Of a stretch of 64,000 nucleotides of DNA, positions 32,419 through 44,000 are shown piece by piece (the first letter of the stretch is position 1; every line of letters starts with the position of its first letter). The DNA is from Mycobacterium alsense (GTDB lineage: Bacteria > Actinomycetota > Actinomycetes > Mycobacteriales > Mycobacteriaceae): assembly GCF_002086635.1 (NCBI RefSeq), contig NZ_MVHD01000004.1:138001-202000 (forward strand), in the 5' to 3' direction. Below the pieces are notes generated by a model. It ran no database searches, was not told the origin of the DNA, and saw nothing but the letters and a program-made list of their open reading frames with translations. The position numbers and the translations under genes were made by a program.

Positions 32419-35400
32419 GTGGTGCGTGCCCCGGCGTGCTCGGAGGACATCCGTGCGGAGGTGGCCGAGCTGCTCGGCGTCCGTATCGACACCATCCACC
32501 CAGGTAGCAACCTCATCGGCCAGGGCCTGGACTCCATCCGGATGATGACGCTGGCCGGTCGCTGGCGCCGCCACGGCATAGCCGTGGATTTCGCCACGCT
32601 GGCCGCCGCCCCGACCATCGAGGCCTGGTCCGAGCTGGTCACCGCGGGCCCGCCCGTCCCGACGCTTGACGCACCCGCTGATGCCGCCGCCGCTGATGCC
32701 GCCGATGCCGGCGCGCCCTTTCCGCTGGCCCCGATGCAGCACGCGATGTGGGTCGGGCGCCAAAACGACCAGCAGTTGGGCGGGGTGGCCGGGCACCTCT
32801 ACGTCGAGTTCGACGGCGGTCCGGTCGACCCGGACCGCCTGCGCGCGGCGGCCACCGCGCTGGCCCGTCGGCACCCGATGCTGCGGGTGCAGTTCTTGCC
32901 CGATGGCACGCAGCGCATCCCCCACGAATGCGGAGACTTTCCCGTCGCCGTGGAAGATCTGCGCGGGCATGAGGACCGCCCCGACGCCATCGAGCGGCGG
33001 CTGGCGGACCTCCGCGAGGCCAAATCCCACCAGCAGCTCGGCGGCGCGGTGTTCGAGCTCGCGTTGACGCTGCTGCCCGGCGGGCGGTCGCGGCTGCACG
33101 TCGACCTGGACATGCAGGCCGCCGACGCGATGAGCTACCGCACCCTGATGGCCGACCTGGCCGCCCTCTACCTGGGCCGCGAGCTACCCGAATTGCGCTA
33201 CACCTACCGCGAATACCGTCAGGCGATCGTGGCGGCGGAGGTACAGCCGCAGCCGGAGCACGACGCCGACCGCGACTGGTGGGCGCGGCGCATCCCGCGG
33301 CTGCCGGACCCGCCGGCGCCCCCGACGATCGGTGGCCGCGACTCGCGCACCAGCACCCGGCGTTGGCACTGGCTGGACCCGGCGACCCGCGACGCGCTGT
33401 TCGCGCGCGCCCGGGCGCGCGGCGTCACCCCCGCGATGGCGCTGGCCGCATCGTTCGCCAACGCGCTGGCGCGCTGGTCGGTGCCGCGGTTCCTGCTCAA
33501 CGTCCCGCTGTTCGGGCGCCAGCCGCTGCACCCCGACGTCGACCTGTTGGTCGGCGACTTCACCTCCTCGCTGCTGCTCGACGTCGAGCTCACCGGCGCG
33601 GCCACCCCGGCGACGCGCGCGCACGCCGTGCAGGACGCGATGCGCACCGCCGCCGCCCATTCCGCCTATCCCGGGCTGTCGGTGCTGCGCGACCTCAGCC
33701 GCCATCGCGGCACCCAGGTCCTGGCGCCGGTGGTCTTCACCAGCGCACTGGGCCTCGGCGAACTGTTCAGCGCCGACGTCACAAGGCAATTCGGCAGCCC
33801 GGCCTGGATCATTTCCCAGGGTCCGCAGGTGCTGCTCGACGCGCAGGTGACCGAGTTCGACGGCGGGGTGCTGGTCAACTGGGACGTGCGCGACGGCGTC
33901 TTCGCGCCGGGCGTCGTCGACGCCATGTTCGCCCACCACATCGACGAGCTGCTGCGGCTGGCCTCCGCCGACGACGCGTGGGACGCGCCCGGGCCGCCGG
34001 CGCTGCCGGACGCGCAGCGCGCGGTGCGCGACGCGGTCAACGGCGGCACCGCGGCGCCCAGCGGGGAAGCCCTGCACGACGGGTTCTTTCGCCGCGCCGA
34101 GCAGCAGCCCGACGCACCCGCGGTGTTCGCCTCCTCAGGTGACCTGACCTACCGGCAGCTGCGCGATCAGGCCCTGGCGGTGGCCGCGGCGCTGCGCGCG
34201 GCCGGGATCGGCGCCGGCGACACCGTCGCGGTGCTGGGCCCGAAGACGGCCGAACAGGTGCCCGCGCTGCTGGGGATCCTCGCCGTCGGCGGCGTCTATC
34301 TGCCGGTCGGCGTCGACCAGCCGCGCGACCGCGCCCAGCGCATCCTCGCCACCGGCGGCGTTCGCCTGGCGCTGGTGTGTGGCGGGCGCCCACTGCCTTT
34401 CCAGTCGGAGAGCCCGGTGCCGGCTGCGGTGCTTGCCGACGTCCTGCGCGACGCGACGGATGCATCCGGGACGAGTTGCGCCACACGGTGTTCCGTCGAC
34501 CCCGCCGAGCTCGCCTACGTGCTGTTCACCTCGGGGTCGACCGGCGAGCCCAAGGGCGTCGAGATGACGCACGACGGCGCCATGAACACGGTGGAGTTCC
34601 TCACCCGCCACTTCGAGATCGGCGCCGGGGACCGGTGCCTGGCCCTGGCGACGCTGGAGTGCGACCTGTCGGTGCTCGACGTCTTCGCCACGCTGCGCGC
34701 CGGCGGGTCGATCGTGGTCGTCGACGAGGCGCAGCGCCGCGATCCCGACGCGTGGGCGCGGCTGATCGACACCCACCGGGTCAGCGTGCTGAACTTCCTG
34801 CCGGGCTGGCTGGAGATGCTGGCCGAGGTGGGCGAGGCCTCGTTCGAGGGGCGGCTGTCGTCGGTGCGGGTGGTGCCCACCGGCGGCGACTGGGTGCGGC
34901 CCGGCCTGGCCCGCCGCCTCCGGGCGATGGCCCCCGGCGTGCGCTTCGCCGGGCTGGGCGGCGCCACCGAAACCGCGGTCCACGCAACCATTTACGAGGT
35001 CGGCGACGACATGCCGGCCGACTGGACCGCGGTGCCCTACGGCAAGCCGTTCCCCAACATCGCCTGCCGGGTCGTCGACGAGACGGGCGCCGACTGCCCC
35101 GACTGGGTGGTCGGCGAGGTGTGGGTGTCCGGGCGCGGCATCGCCCGGGGTTACCGGGGCCGCCCCGAACTGACCGCCGAGCGCTTCGTCGTCCACGACG
35201 GCCGAACCTGGTACCGCACGGGCGATCTGGCCCGCTACTGGCCGGACGGCACGCTGGAGTTCGTCGGCCGCGCCGATCATCGGGTCAAGGTCAGCGGGTA
35301 CCGGGTCGAGCTCGGTGAGGTCGAGGCGGCGCTGCGGCGGGTGCCCGGTGTGCGCGCCGCCGTGGCGGCCGCGGTGCCCGGGCCGAAGGAGAGCGAGGCG

Positions 35401-36699
35401 CTGGCCGCGGCCGTTCGCCTCGACGACGCCACCGTGACCCCGGAGCGGATTCGCGCGTTGCTCGCCGACCTCGTTCCGGCGCACATGATTCCGGCGTACC
35501 TCTCGGTCGTCGATCGGATCCCCCTCACGGACGGCGGCAAGATCGACCGGCGCGCCGTCGCCCGCCGGCTGGTGGCCGAGCGGCCCGGCGACGCGGCGCT
35601 CCACGAGGCGCCGCGAACGAAGCTGGAGCGGGCGCTTCGCCACATCGTCGCCGGCCTCCTCAACCGTGACGCCGACACCGTCGGCATCCACGACGACTTC
35701 TTTTCCCTCGGCGGCGATTCCGTCCTCGCGACGCAGGCTGTCGCCGCCATCCGGCAGTGGCTCGACTCGCCGAGCCTGATGGTCGCCGACGTCTTTGCGT
35801 CCAGGACCGTTGCCGCGCTGGCCCGATTGCTCGTCGAGCGCGACGGCCCCCGTAGCCGCGACGACCGGCTCGAGCTGGTCGCCGACGTCTATCTGGAAAT
35901 CGCGGAGATGTCCGGCGGCGAGGTGATGTCCGCGCTCGACGCTGAAACGGCGACGGAGCCGGCGCCGCGGGAGTTCAAGCCGTGGGTGAAACGGTTCACC
36001 GGCGCCACCGCGCCCGGCTCGGTGGTGGTGTTCCCGCACGCCGGCGGCGCCGCAGCGGCCTACCGGCCCCTGGCGAAGGCGTTGTCGGCCAACGGCGTCG
36101 ACGCCTACGTGGTGCAGTACCCGCAGCGGGCCGACCGCCGCGACCACCCGGCGGCCGACAGCATCGGCGCGTTGGCGCTGGAGCTCTTCGAGGCGGGGGA
36201 CTGGGCCGCGGCGGCCCCGCTGAGCCTGTTCGGTCATTGCATGGGCGCGGTGGTCGCCTTCGAGTTCGCCCGCATCGCCGAGGCCAACGGCATGCCGGTG
36301 CGGGTGCTGTGGGCTTCGGCGGGGCAGTCCCCGTCGACGGTCGCCGGGTACGGGCCGCTGCCGACCACCGGCAGCGGCGTGCTCGAGGACATGATCGACC
36401 TCGGTGGCACCGACCCCGCGCTGCTGGAGGACGAGGAATTCGTCGATCTGTTGGTGCGGGCGGTGCAGGCCGACTACCGCGCCCTGAACGCGTATTCGTG
36501 TGGGCCGGATGTGCGCATCCGCGCCGACATCCACGCGGTCGGCGGCAACCGCGACCACCGGATCGGCCGCGAGGTCCTGGCGAGCTGGGAAACCCACACC
36601 CGCGGCCGATTCACGGTGTCGGACTTCGACGGCGGTCACTTCTACCTCAACGACCACCTCGACGCGGTGGCGCGGATGGTGAGCGCCGATGCCCGATAG
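32419..36699 (+). CDS. mbtB: MbtB, mycobactin NRPS (ArCP–Cy–A–PCP–TE)
   Basis: A 1,426-residue non-ribosomal peptide synthetase. It takes salicylate from MbtA, adds Ser or Thr and cyclises it to the oxazoline. Domains: aryl-carrier protein (1-80, S39 in GQGLDSI), cyclisation domain (about 95-520, signature D-x4-D-x2-S at 231-239), adenylation (about 555-1050, TSGSTGEPKG at 704-713), carrier (S1101 in SLGGDSV) and C-terminal thioesterase (about 1190-1426). The thioesterase nucleophile elbow reads G-H-C-M-G, with Cys1274 in place of the usual Ser. The GTG at 32419 follows AGGAGG and gives the N-terminus MVRAPACSED, matching the M. tuberculosis protein (1,414 residues). It overlaps mbtC by 11 bases. 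Confidence 0.97.
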   Translation: MVRAPACSEDIRAEVAELLGVRIDTIHPGSNLIGQGLDSIRMMTLAGRWRRHGIAVDFATLAAAPTIEAWSELVTAGPPVPTLDAPADAAAADAADAGAPFPLAPMQHAMWVGRQNDQQLGGVAGHLYVEFDGGPVDPDRLRAAATALARRHPMLRVQFLPDGTQRIPHECGDFPVAVEDLRGHEDRPDAIERRLADLREAKSHQQLGGAVFELALTLLPGGRSRLHVDLDMQAADAMSYRTLMADLAALYLGRELPELRYTYREYRQAIVAAEVQPQPEHDADRDWWARRIPRLPDPPAPPTIGGRDSRTSTRRWHWLDPATRDALFARARARGVTPAMALAASFANALARWSVPRFLLNVPLFGRQPLHPDVDLLVGDFTSSLLLDVELTGAATPATRAHAVQDAMRTAAAHSAYPGLSVLRDLSRHRGTQVLAPVVFTSALGLGELFSADVTRQFGSPAWIISQGPQVLLDAQVTEFDGGVLVNWDVRDGVFAPGVVDAMFAHHIDELLRLASADDAWDAPGPPALPDAQRAVRDAVNGGTAAPSGEALHDGFFRRAEQQPDAPAVFASSGDLTYRQLRDQALAVAAALRAAGIGAGDTVAVLGPKTAEQVPALLGILAVGGVYLPVGVDQPRDRAQRILATGGVRLALVCGGRPLPFQSESPVPAAVLADVLRDATDASGTSCATRCSVDPAELAYVLFTSGSTGEPKGVEMTHDGAMNTVEFLTRHFEIGAGDRCLALATLECDLSVLDVFATLRAGGSIVVVDEAQRRDPDAWARLIDTHRVSVLNFLPGWLEMLAEVGEASFEGRLSSVRVVPTGGDWVRPGLARRLRAMAPGVRFAGLGGATETAVHATIYEVGDDMPADWTAVPYGKPFPNIACRVVDETGADCPDWVVGEVWVSGRGIARGYRGRPELTAERFVVHDGRTWYRTGDLARYWPDGTLEFVGRADHRVKVSGYRVELGEVEAALRRVPGVRAAVAAAVPGPKESEALAAAVRLDDATVTPERIRALLADLVPAHMIPAYLSVVDRIPLTDGGKIDRRAVARRLVAERPGDAALHEAPRTKLERALRHIVAGLLNRDADTVGIHDDFFSLGGDSVLATQAVAAIRQWLDSPSLMVADVFASRTVAALARLLVERDGPRSRDDRLELVADVYLEIAEMSGGEVMSALDAETATEPAPREFKPWVKRFTGATAPGSVVVFPHAGGAAAAYRPLAKALSANGVDAYVVQYPQRADRRDHPAADSIGALALELFEAGDWAAAAPLSLFGHCMGAVVAFEFARIAEANGMPVRVLWASAGQSPSTVAGYGPLPTTGSGVLEDMIDLGGTDPALLEDEEFVDLLVRAVQADYRALNAYSCGPDVRIRADIHAVGGNRDHRIGREVLASWETHTRGRFTVSDFDGGHFYLNDHLDAVARMVSADAR

Positions 36700-38029
36700 C
36701 GACCCGATCGACCCCATCGACCCCATCGTTATCGTCGGGATGGCGCTCGAAGCGCCGGGCGGCGTCGAAACCCCCGACGAGTTCTGGACGCTGCTGTCCG
36801 AACAGCGCGAGGCGCTCGGCCCGTTCCCCGCCGACCGGGGCTGGGCGCTGCGCGAGCTGTTCGACGGGTCGCGACTCGACGGATTCAAACCCATTCAGAA
36901 CCTGGGTGGATTCCTTGCCAGCGCAACGACCTTCGATCCCGACTTCTTCGGCATCTCGCGCCGGGAAGCGACGGCCATGGACCCCCAGCAGCGCGTCGCG
37001 CTGCGGATGGCCTGGCGCAGCGTGGAAAACAGCGGGATCAACCCGGACGACCTGGCCGGCCACGACGTGGGTTGCTACGTCGGCGCCTCCACGCTCGAAT
37101 ACGGCCCGGGCCTTTCCGAGTTCTCCGAACACAGCGGGCAGCTGATGACCGGGACGTCGCTGGGCGTCATCTCCGGGCGCATCGCCTACACGCTGGATCT
37201 GGCGGGTCCGGCCCTGACCGTCGACACCACATGCTCGTCGGCGCTGGCGGCGTTTCACACGGCGGTCCAGGCGATCCGGGCCGGCGACTGCGACCTCGCG
37301 CTCGCCGGCGGTGTATGCGTGATGGGGACCCCGGGCTATTTCGTCGAATTCTCCAAGAAGCACGCGCTGTCCGACGACGGACACTGCCGGCCCTACAGCG
37401 CGCACGCCAGCGGCACCGTCTGGGCGGAGGGTGCGGCCATGTTCGTGTTGCAGCGCCGGTCTCGGGCGCTGGCCGACGGGCGCCGCATCCTCGCCGAGGT
37501 GCGCGCCAGCTGCCTGAACTCCGACGGCCGCAGCCGCGGTCTGATGGCACCCAGCGGCGAGGCGCAGCTGCGCCTGTTCCGCCGCGCCATCGCCCAGGCC
37601 GGGGTCGAGCCCGTCGACGTCGGGATGATCGAGGGGCACGCCACCGGAACGCGGCTCGGCGACCGGACCGAATTGCTGTCCATGGCGGCCAGTTACGGCA
37701 CCGCGCCGGCCGGGCGCGGGCCGCTGTTGGGCTCGGTCAAGTCGAACATCGGGCACGCGCAGGCCGCGGCGGGCGCGCTGGGTCTGGCCAAGGTCATCCT
37801 GGCCGCGCACCACGCCGCGATACCCCCCACCCTGCATGTCGATGAGCCCAGCCGCGAAATCGACTGGGAAACCCAGGGTTTGCGGCTCGCGAAAAAGCTG
37901 ACGCCGTGGCCGGCCCGCGGCGGATGGCGTACCGCGGCGGTGTCCGCGTTCGGGATGAGCGGCACCAACACGCACGTGATCGTCTCGATGCCCGATGCCG
38001 CGCCTGCCCCCGGGAACGAGGTCGCCTGA
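36689..38029 (+). CDS. mbtC: MbtC, polyketide ketosynthase
   Basis: A 446-residue stand-alone beta-ketoacyl synthase that works with MbtD to add the 3-hydroxybutyrate-type polyketide unit of mycobactin. The catalytic triad is complete: C182 (DTTCSSALAA), H317 (EGHATGT) and H356 (KSNIGHAQAAAG). The ATG at 36689 lies 11 bases inside mbtB. A short DPIDPIDPI repeat precedes the domain. The size equals the M. tuberculosis protein (about 444). Its TGA overlaps the mbtD ATG (TGATG), so the two subunits are made in step. Confidence 0.96.
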   Translation: MPDSDPIDPIDPIVIVGMALEAPGGVETPDEFWTLLSEQREALGPFPADRGWALRELFDGSRLDGFKPIQNLGGFLASATTFDPDFFGISRREATAMDPQQRVALRMAWRSVENSGINPDDLAGHDVGCYVGASTLEYGPGLSEFSEHSGQLMTGTSLGVISGRIAYTLDLAGPALTVDTTCSSALAAFHTAVQAIRAGDCDLALAGGVCVMGTPGYFVEFSKKHALSDDGHCRPYSAHASGTVWAEGAAMFVLQRRSRALADGRRILAEVRASCLNSDGRSRGLMAPSGEAQLRLFRRAIAQAGVEPVDVGMIEGHATGTRLGDRTELLSMAASYGTAPAGRGPLLGSVKSNIGHAQAAAGALGLAKVILAAHHAAIPPTLHVDEPSREIDWETQGLRLAKKLTPWPARGGWRTAAVSAFGMSGTNTHVIVSMPDAAPAPGNEVA

Positions 38030-41000
38030 TGGCCCCCAGACGGTTGCCCGACGGGCGAATTCCGGTGGTGCTCAGCGCGCACGCCGACGACCTCGTGGCG
38101 GCGGACGCGCGGGCGATCGCGGACTACCTGGAGCGGTTCCCGGAAACGACGGTGGCCCAAGTGGCCCGGCGGCTGCGCGGGACGCGGCGGCTCCGCGGGC
38201 ACCGGGCCGTAATCCGCGCCGCGGACCGCACCGAACTCGTCGACGGGCTGCGGGCGCTGGCCGCCGGCGGCGAGCATCCGCTGGTCGCCACGTCGGCGCT
38301 GAGTTCGCCCCCGCGGCAGGCGTTCGTGTTTCCCGGCCAGGGCCGCCACTGGGCCGGCATGGGCGCGGCCGCCTACCGGGGGCTGCCGACCTACCGGGAG
38401 GCCGCCGACGGCTGCGCCGCGGCGTTCGGGGTCGCCGGCATCGAGTCGCCGCTGCGCTACCTGACGACCGCGGGCGACCCGTCCAGATTTTCCGAAATCG
38501 AGGTCCAGGCGGCACAATTCGTCCACGCCGTCGCCCTGGCGGAGGCGTGGCGGTCCTGCGGCGTGCTTCCCGACCTCACCGTCGGCCAGAGCCTCGGGGA
38601 GGTCGCCGCGGCCGTCGTCGCCGGCAGCATCGCGCTGCCGGACGCCGTCGCGGTGGTCGCGGCGCGCGCCCGCGTGGTCGAGCGCCTGCCCGGGCGCTAC
38701 GCGATGGCGACGCTGGGGATCGGCGCCGGGGACGCCGCGCCCCTGATCGAGGCGGGCGCCGGCTGGGCGGAGCTGTCCGTGGTGTACTCCCACTCCTCGG
38801 TCGCGGTGGCCGGTGACCGCGACGCGGTGCTGGCCATCGTCGACGCGGTCCGCTCCCGCGGGCAGTTCGCCCGCGAGATCACCGCCGGCTTTCCGGGGCA
38901 CACCAGCCTGCTCGAACCGCTGCGCGACGAATTGCGCGCGCAGCTGCCCGCTTCGGAATTCGCCGAGTCCCCGGTCCAGTTCATCGGCGGCACCACCGGT
39001 GACGTGGTGGCCGCCGGCACGCCCTTTGCCGACTACTGGTATGCCAACCTGCGCAACACGGTCCGCATGGACCGCGCGGTCGAGTCGGCGATCCGTTGCG
39101 GCGCAAGGTCGTTCATCGAGGTGTCCGCGCACCCGGCGCTGCTGTTCTCGATCGGCCAGATCTTCGAAAGCGGGCTCCCCGACGACCCGGCCGTGCTGGT
39201 CGGATCGGCGCGCAACGACCAGCCGATGGTCGACGCGCTGTCGGCGAACATCGTCAGCGCGGCGGTGGCCGACCCCGGCTACGCGTGGGATGGGTACCTG
39301 GACGGCCCGCCCAAGGATCTGGTCGATCTGGCGGGGTTTCCGAACGCGCCGATGCGCGCGATCCCGATGTGGGCGCACCCCGAGCCACTCGGGAGAACGG
39401 CCCGGACCGGGCTGACCATCGCCCTCGAGCACTGGGACCCGGCGGCGCCCATCGCACCGGCCACCGGGCCGCCCGTGTCCTGCGCGGTGCTCGACCTCGG
39501 CGGTGACGGCGCGCTGGCCGGACCGCTGCGCGCCGCGATCGGGTCCCACCCCGGTACGTCGCTCGGCGAACCACCGGACGCCGAGATCGTCGCGGTGGTC
39601 GCGCCCGCCGTCGACGTCGCTCGCACCGTCGAGACCCTCACCGACCTGATCGGGTCGGGGCTGCTCGACTATGCACACGGGCTCGGGCCGCGCTGCCACA
39701 CGGTGTGTCTGGTCACCGCGGGCGCCGAGCGGGTCACCGAGCGGGACGCGGCGCCGTCTCCCGGTCACGCGGCGCTGGCGGCGATGCACCGCAGCGTCGG
39801 ATTCGATTACCCGGAACGGGCTTTCACCCATGTGGACCTGCCTGCCGTGGGACTGGGGCCGGCCGCCGGATACGCCGCCGTGGACGGGTTGCTGTCCGGC
39901 TCCGGGCAGGTGGCGGTGCGCGACTTTGCCGGCGGGTACGCGTTGTTCGAGCGCTCATTCCGCGACGCGCCCGCCACGCCGCACTGGCCGCTGGAATCCG
40001 CGCTCGACGAGGTGGTGATCACCGGCGGCAGCGGCGTCATCGGTCTGCACTACGCCCGCTACCTCGCCGAACGCGGCGCGAAGCGAATCGTCCTGCTCAG
40101 CCGCCACCCGGCCGACCCCGACGCGCTGAAGGACCTGACGGCCAGATACGGCACCGGCCTGGCGTCACCCGCGTGCGACATCACCGACCCGGCCCAATTA
40201 TCGTGCGTCGCAGCGGAATACGGGACCGGCGCCTCCCTGATCGTGCACGCGGCGGGCAGCGCCACGTTCGGCGCGGCCGCGTCCACGCCGGCCGCAGCCG
40301 CCGACGCCTTCGCCGCCAAGGTCACCGGCCTCGCCCACCTGGTCCAGCTGTGGCCGGCCCGGCCCGGCACCCGAATGCTGTTGTGCTCGTCGGTATCCGG
40401 GGTGTGGGGCGGACGGGGCCACGCGGTGTACTCGGCGGCCAACCGCCTGCTGGACGTGGCGGCGGCGCGGCTGCGCGCTGCGGGCAGGCACTGCGTTGCG
40501 GTCAGGTGGGGCTTGTGGCAGGGCGCCGCCGAATCCGGCCGCGGCATCGCGGACTCTGCCGGGATCGCGGACATCGAACGGGCGGGGCTGCGCGGCATGG
40601 CCCCGAAGGAGGCGATCGAGGCCAGCCTGCGCGACTGGGCCGGCGACCCGCTGGTCTTCGCGGCCGACGCGGCTCGGTTACGGATGTTCCTGGACGGAGA
40701 CCGCCGCCGACCGGCGGAGGTCGACGCGCGGGCCGCAACCGGCGCGCAGGTTCCGGTGGTCGACGCGGTGCGCAGCCAATTGGCGGCCGTGCTCGGAATC
40801 GAGCCGCCCGGCGACCTGAACCTGCAGGAGTCGCTGTTCGACCTGGGCATCGACTCGATGCTGGCGCTGGACCTGCGCAAGCGTCTCAAGCGGACGATCG
40901 GCCGCACGGTGTCCCTGGCGACGCTGATGGGCGAGATCACGGGCGACCAACTGGTCAAGCAACTCGAACGCACCGATGGCACAGGCGACGGCTCGAAAAC

Positions 41001-41031
41001 GGCACAGAAGGTGGACATTTCGCGTGACTGA
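38029..41031 (+). CDS. mbtD: MbtD, polyketide synthase (AT–KR–ACP)
   Basis: A 1,000-residue polyketide subunit paired with MbtC. Domains: acyltransferase (about 95-390, starting [16 protein letters not shown], nucleophile S188 in GQSLGEV), a linker, ketoreductase (about 655-900; NADPH motif ITGGSGVIG near 664-672 and the S/Y pair in [21 protein letters not shown]), and a C-terminal acyl carrier (S943 in LGIDSML). The N-terminus and overall order match M. tuberculosis MbtD. The AT motif has Gln where almost all ATs have His (G-H-S-x-G). The start ATG shares a base with the mbtC stop, and the 3' end overlaps mbtE by 8 bases. Confidence 0.96.
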   Translation: MAPRRLPDGRIPVVLSAHADDLVAADARAIADYLERFPETTVAQVARRLRGTRRLRGHRAVIRAADRTELVDGLRALAAGGEHPLVATSALSSPPRQAFVFPGQGRHWAGMGAAAYRGLPTYREAADGCAAAFGVAGIESPLRYLTTAGDPSRFSEIEVQAAQFVHAVALAEAWRSCGVLPDLTVGQSLGEVAAAVVAGSIALPDAVAVVAARARVVERLPGRYAMATLGIGAGDAAPLIEAGAGWAELSVVYSHSSVAVAGDRDAVLAIVDAVRSRGQFAREITAGFPGHTSLLEPLRDELRAQLPASEFAESPVQFIGGTTGDVVAAGTPFADYWYANLRNTVRMDRAVESAIRCGARSFIEVSAHPALLFSIGQIFESGLPDDPAVLVGSARNDQPMVDALSANIVSAAVADPGYAWDGYLDGPPKDLVDLAGFPNAPMRAIPMWAHPEPLGRTARTGLTIALEHWDPAAPIAPATGPPVSCAVLDLGGDGALAGPLRAAIGSHPGTSLGEPPDAEIVAVVAPAVDVARTVETLTDLIGSGLLDYAHGLGPRCHTVCLVTAGAERVTERDAAPSPGHAALAAMHRSVGFDYPERAFTHVDLPAVGLGPAAGYAAVDGLLSGSGQVAVRDFAGGYALFERSFRDAPATPHWPLESALDEVVITGGSGVIGLHYARYLAERGAKRIVLLSRHPADPDALKDLTARYGTGLASPACDITDPAQLSCVAAEYGTGASLIVHAAGSATFGAAASTPAAAADAFAAKVTGLAHLVQLWPARPGTRMLLCSSVSGVWGGRGHAVYSAANRLLDVAAARLRAAGRHCVAVRWGLWQGAAESGRGIADSAGIADIERAGLRGMAPKEAIEASLRDWAGDPLVFAADAARLRMFLDGDRRRPAEVDARAATGAQVPVVDAVRSQLAAVLGIEPPGDLNLQESLFDLGIDSMLALDLRKRLKRTIGRTVSLATLMGEITGDQLVKQLERTDGTGDGSKTAQKVDISRD

Positions 41032-44000
41032 TATCGCCGACACCGGCGCCCGGCTGCAAGCGGCCCGGCTGGAGCTGCTGCGCCGCAGGCTCGCCGAGCG
41101 CGGCCTCTCGGGCGAGACCGGCGGACCGGACGAAAAAGCCGGTCCCGGCCCCGACGACCGGCTCTCCGACGGGCAGGCCCGGATGTGGTTCGTCCAGATG
41201 GCCGACCCCAGCGGCGCGTTGCTCAACGTCTGCGTGTCCTACCGGATCACCGGCGCCATCGACCTCGGCCGGCTGCGCGAGGCCGTCGACGCCGTCGCGC
41301 GCCGCCATCGGGTGCTGCGCACCACGTACACCGTCGGCGACGGGGGAGACCCGCGGCCGATCGCGCACGACGACCTGCGCCCGGGATGGGCGCAACACGA
41401 CCTGACCGACCTGCCGGAGCGCGCGCGCCGGCTTCGCCTGGAGGTGCTGGCGCAACGCGAATTCAATGCGCCCTTCGACCTTTCCGCCGACGCGCCGCTG
41501 CGCATCACCGCCGCGCGCACCGCACCCGACGAACACGTGCTGCTGTTGGTGGCGCACCACATCGCCTGGGACGACGGGTCATGGCGGGTGTTCTTCGCCG
41601 ACCTCACCCGCGCGTACGAAGGCACCGCCGACCTGGGGCCGGAACGCCACCCATCCGACCCGCCCGGACCGGACACCACGGAGGCCGACCTCGACTACTG
41701 GCGCGCCGTCATGGCCGACCCGCCGGAACCGCTGGAGCTGCCGGGCCCGGCGGGGACGGCGCTGCCGACCGACTGGCGCGCCGCCCGAAGCACGCGGCGG
41801 CTGTCCGGCGAGACCACCCAACGGGTGCTGGCGACGGCGCGCGACACCGGCTGCACGCCCTACATGGTGCTGCTGGCGGCGTTCGGCGCCCTGCTGCACC
41901 GCTATACGCACAGCGACGACTTCCTGGTGGCCACGCCGGTGCTCAACCGCGGTGCCGAATCCGACGGGACCATCGGCTATTTCGGCAACACGGTCGCGAT
42001 CCGGCTGCGCCCGCGCGCTTCGATGAGTTTCCGCGAATTCGTCGGGTCCACCCGCGACATGGCCGCCGGCGCGTTCGCCCACCAACGGGTCAGCCTCGAC
42101 CGCGCGGTGCGCGAGTTGAACCCCGACCGCCGGCACGGCGCCGAACGCATGACCCGCGTCGGCTTCGGGTTCCGCGAGCCCGACGGCGGCGGATTCCGGC
42201 CGGCGGGCGTCGACTGCGAACGCTACGACCTGCGTGGCAACCTCACCCAGTTGCCGCTGGGCTTCATGGTCGAATTCGAAAGCACCGGCGCGCTGGTCGA
42301 GGCCGAGCACCTACTGGAGATCCTCGAACCCGCCCTGGCGCGACAAATGCTCGACCACTTCGCCGTCCTGCTCGACGACGCCCTGGCCGCACCGGACAAG
42401 CCGCTGTCCGGGCTCGCGATGATGGACGAGGCCGAGGCCGCGTGGCTGCGCGGGGTGTCATGCGGCCCGAGGTACGACACCGCCGCCAGGACGCTCGCCG
42501 ACCTGGTGTCCGAGCAGGCCGCGCGGGCTCCCGACGCGATCGCCGTCGTCTACGAGGGCCGCCGGTTCGGCTACCACGACATCAACGAGGCGGCAAACCG
42601 GTTGGCGCACTGGCTGATCCAACGGGGGATCGGCAGCGAGGACCGGGTCGCCGTGCTGCTCGACAAGTCACCGGACCTGGTCGTCACCGCCTTGGGCATC
42701 GCCAAGGCCGGTGCGGTGTATGTCCCCGTGGATCCCACCTACCCGCAGGAACGGCTGGACTTCATCCTCGACGACTGCGACCCGAAGCTGGTGCTGCGCG
42801 AACCGGTGGCCGACCTGGCCGCCCAGCGCGCCGACGACCCGACCGACGCCGACCGGGTCCGCCCGCTGCGGCCGGACAACACCGCGTACGTGATCTACAC
42901 GTCGGGAACCACCGGGTTGCCCAAGGGCGTCGCGGTGCCCCACCGCCCCGTCGCCGAGTACTTCGTCTGGTTCAAGGACGAATACGGGGTCGACCACACC
43001 GACCGCCTGCTGCAGGTCGCCTCGCCGAGCTTCGACGTGTCGATCGCCGAGATCTTTGGCACCCTCGCCTGTGGCGCGCGGATGGTGATCCCGCGACCCG
43101 GCGGGCTCAACGACATCGGCTACCTCACCGCCCTGCTGCACGACGAGGGAATCACGGCAATGCATTTCGTGCCGTCCCTGCTCGGCCTGTTCCTGTCGCT
43201 GCCGGGGGTCAACCAATGGCGGACGCTGCGCCGGGTTCCCATCGGTGGCGAGCCGCTGCCGGGCGAGGTCGCCGACAAGTTCCACGCCACCTTCGACGCG
43301 TTGCTGCACAATTTCTACGGGCCGACCGAGACCGTCATCAACGCCAGCCGCTACATGGTGGAGGGCCCGCAGGGCACCCGCATCGTGCCCATCGGCCGGC
43401 CCAAGATCAACACCACGATGCACCTGCTCGACGACGCGCTGCGACCCGTCCCCGTCGGGGTGATCGGCGAGATCTACCTCGGTGGAACGCATCTGGCGCA
43501 CGGATACCATCGCCGCGCCCGGCTGACCGCCGAACGGTTCGTCGCCGACCCGTTCAACCCCGGTGCGCGGATGTATCGCACCGGGGACCTCGCGCGCCGC
43601 AACGCCGACGGCGACGTCGAGTTCGTGGGTCGCGCCGACGAACAGGTCAAGATCCGGGGCTTCCGCATCGAACTGGGTGACGTCGCCGCGGCCATCTCGG
43701 TCGATCCGACGGTCGGGCAGGCCCTCGTGGTGGTCAGCGACCTGCCACGGCTGGGCAAGGGCCTGGTCGGCTACGTCACGCCCGCGGCGGGCGACGAAGA
43801 GACCACGGTCGACCTCGACCGCATCCGCGCCCGCGTGGCCGCGGCACTTCCCGAGTACATGGTGCCCGCGGCATACGTGGTGCTCGACGAGATTCCGATC
43901 ACCGCCCACGGCAAGATCGACCGCGCCGCGCTGCCGGAGCCGGAGGTCGCCTCCGGCGCCGAGTTCCGCGAACCGGACACGGACACCGAGCGGCGCGTCG

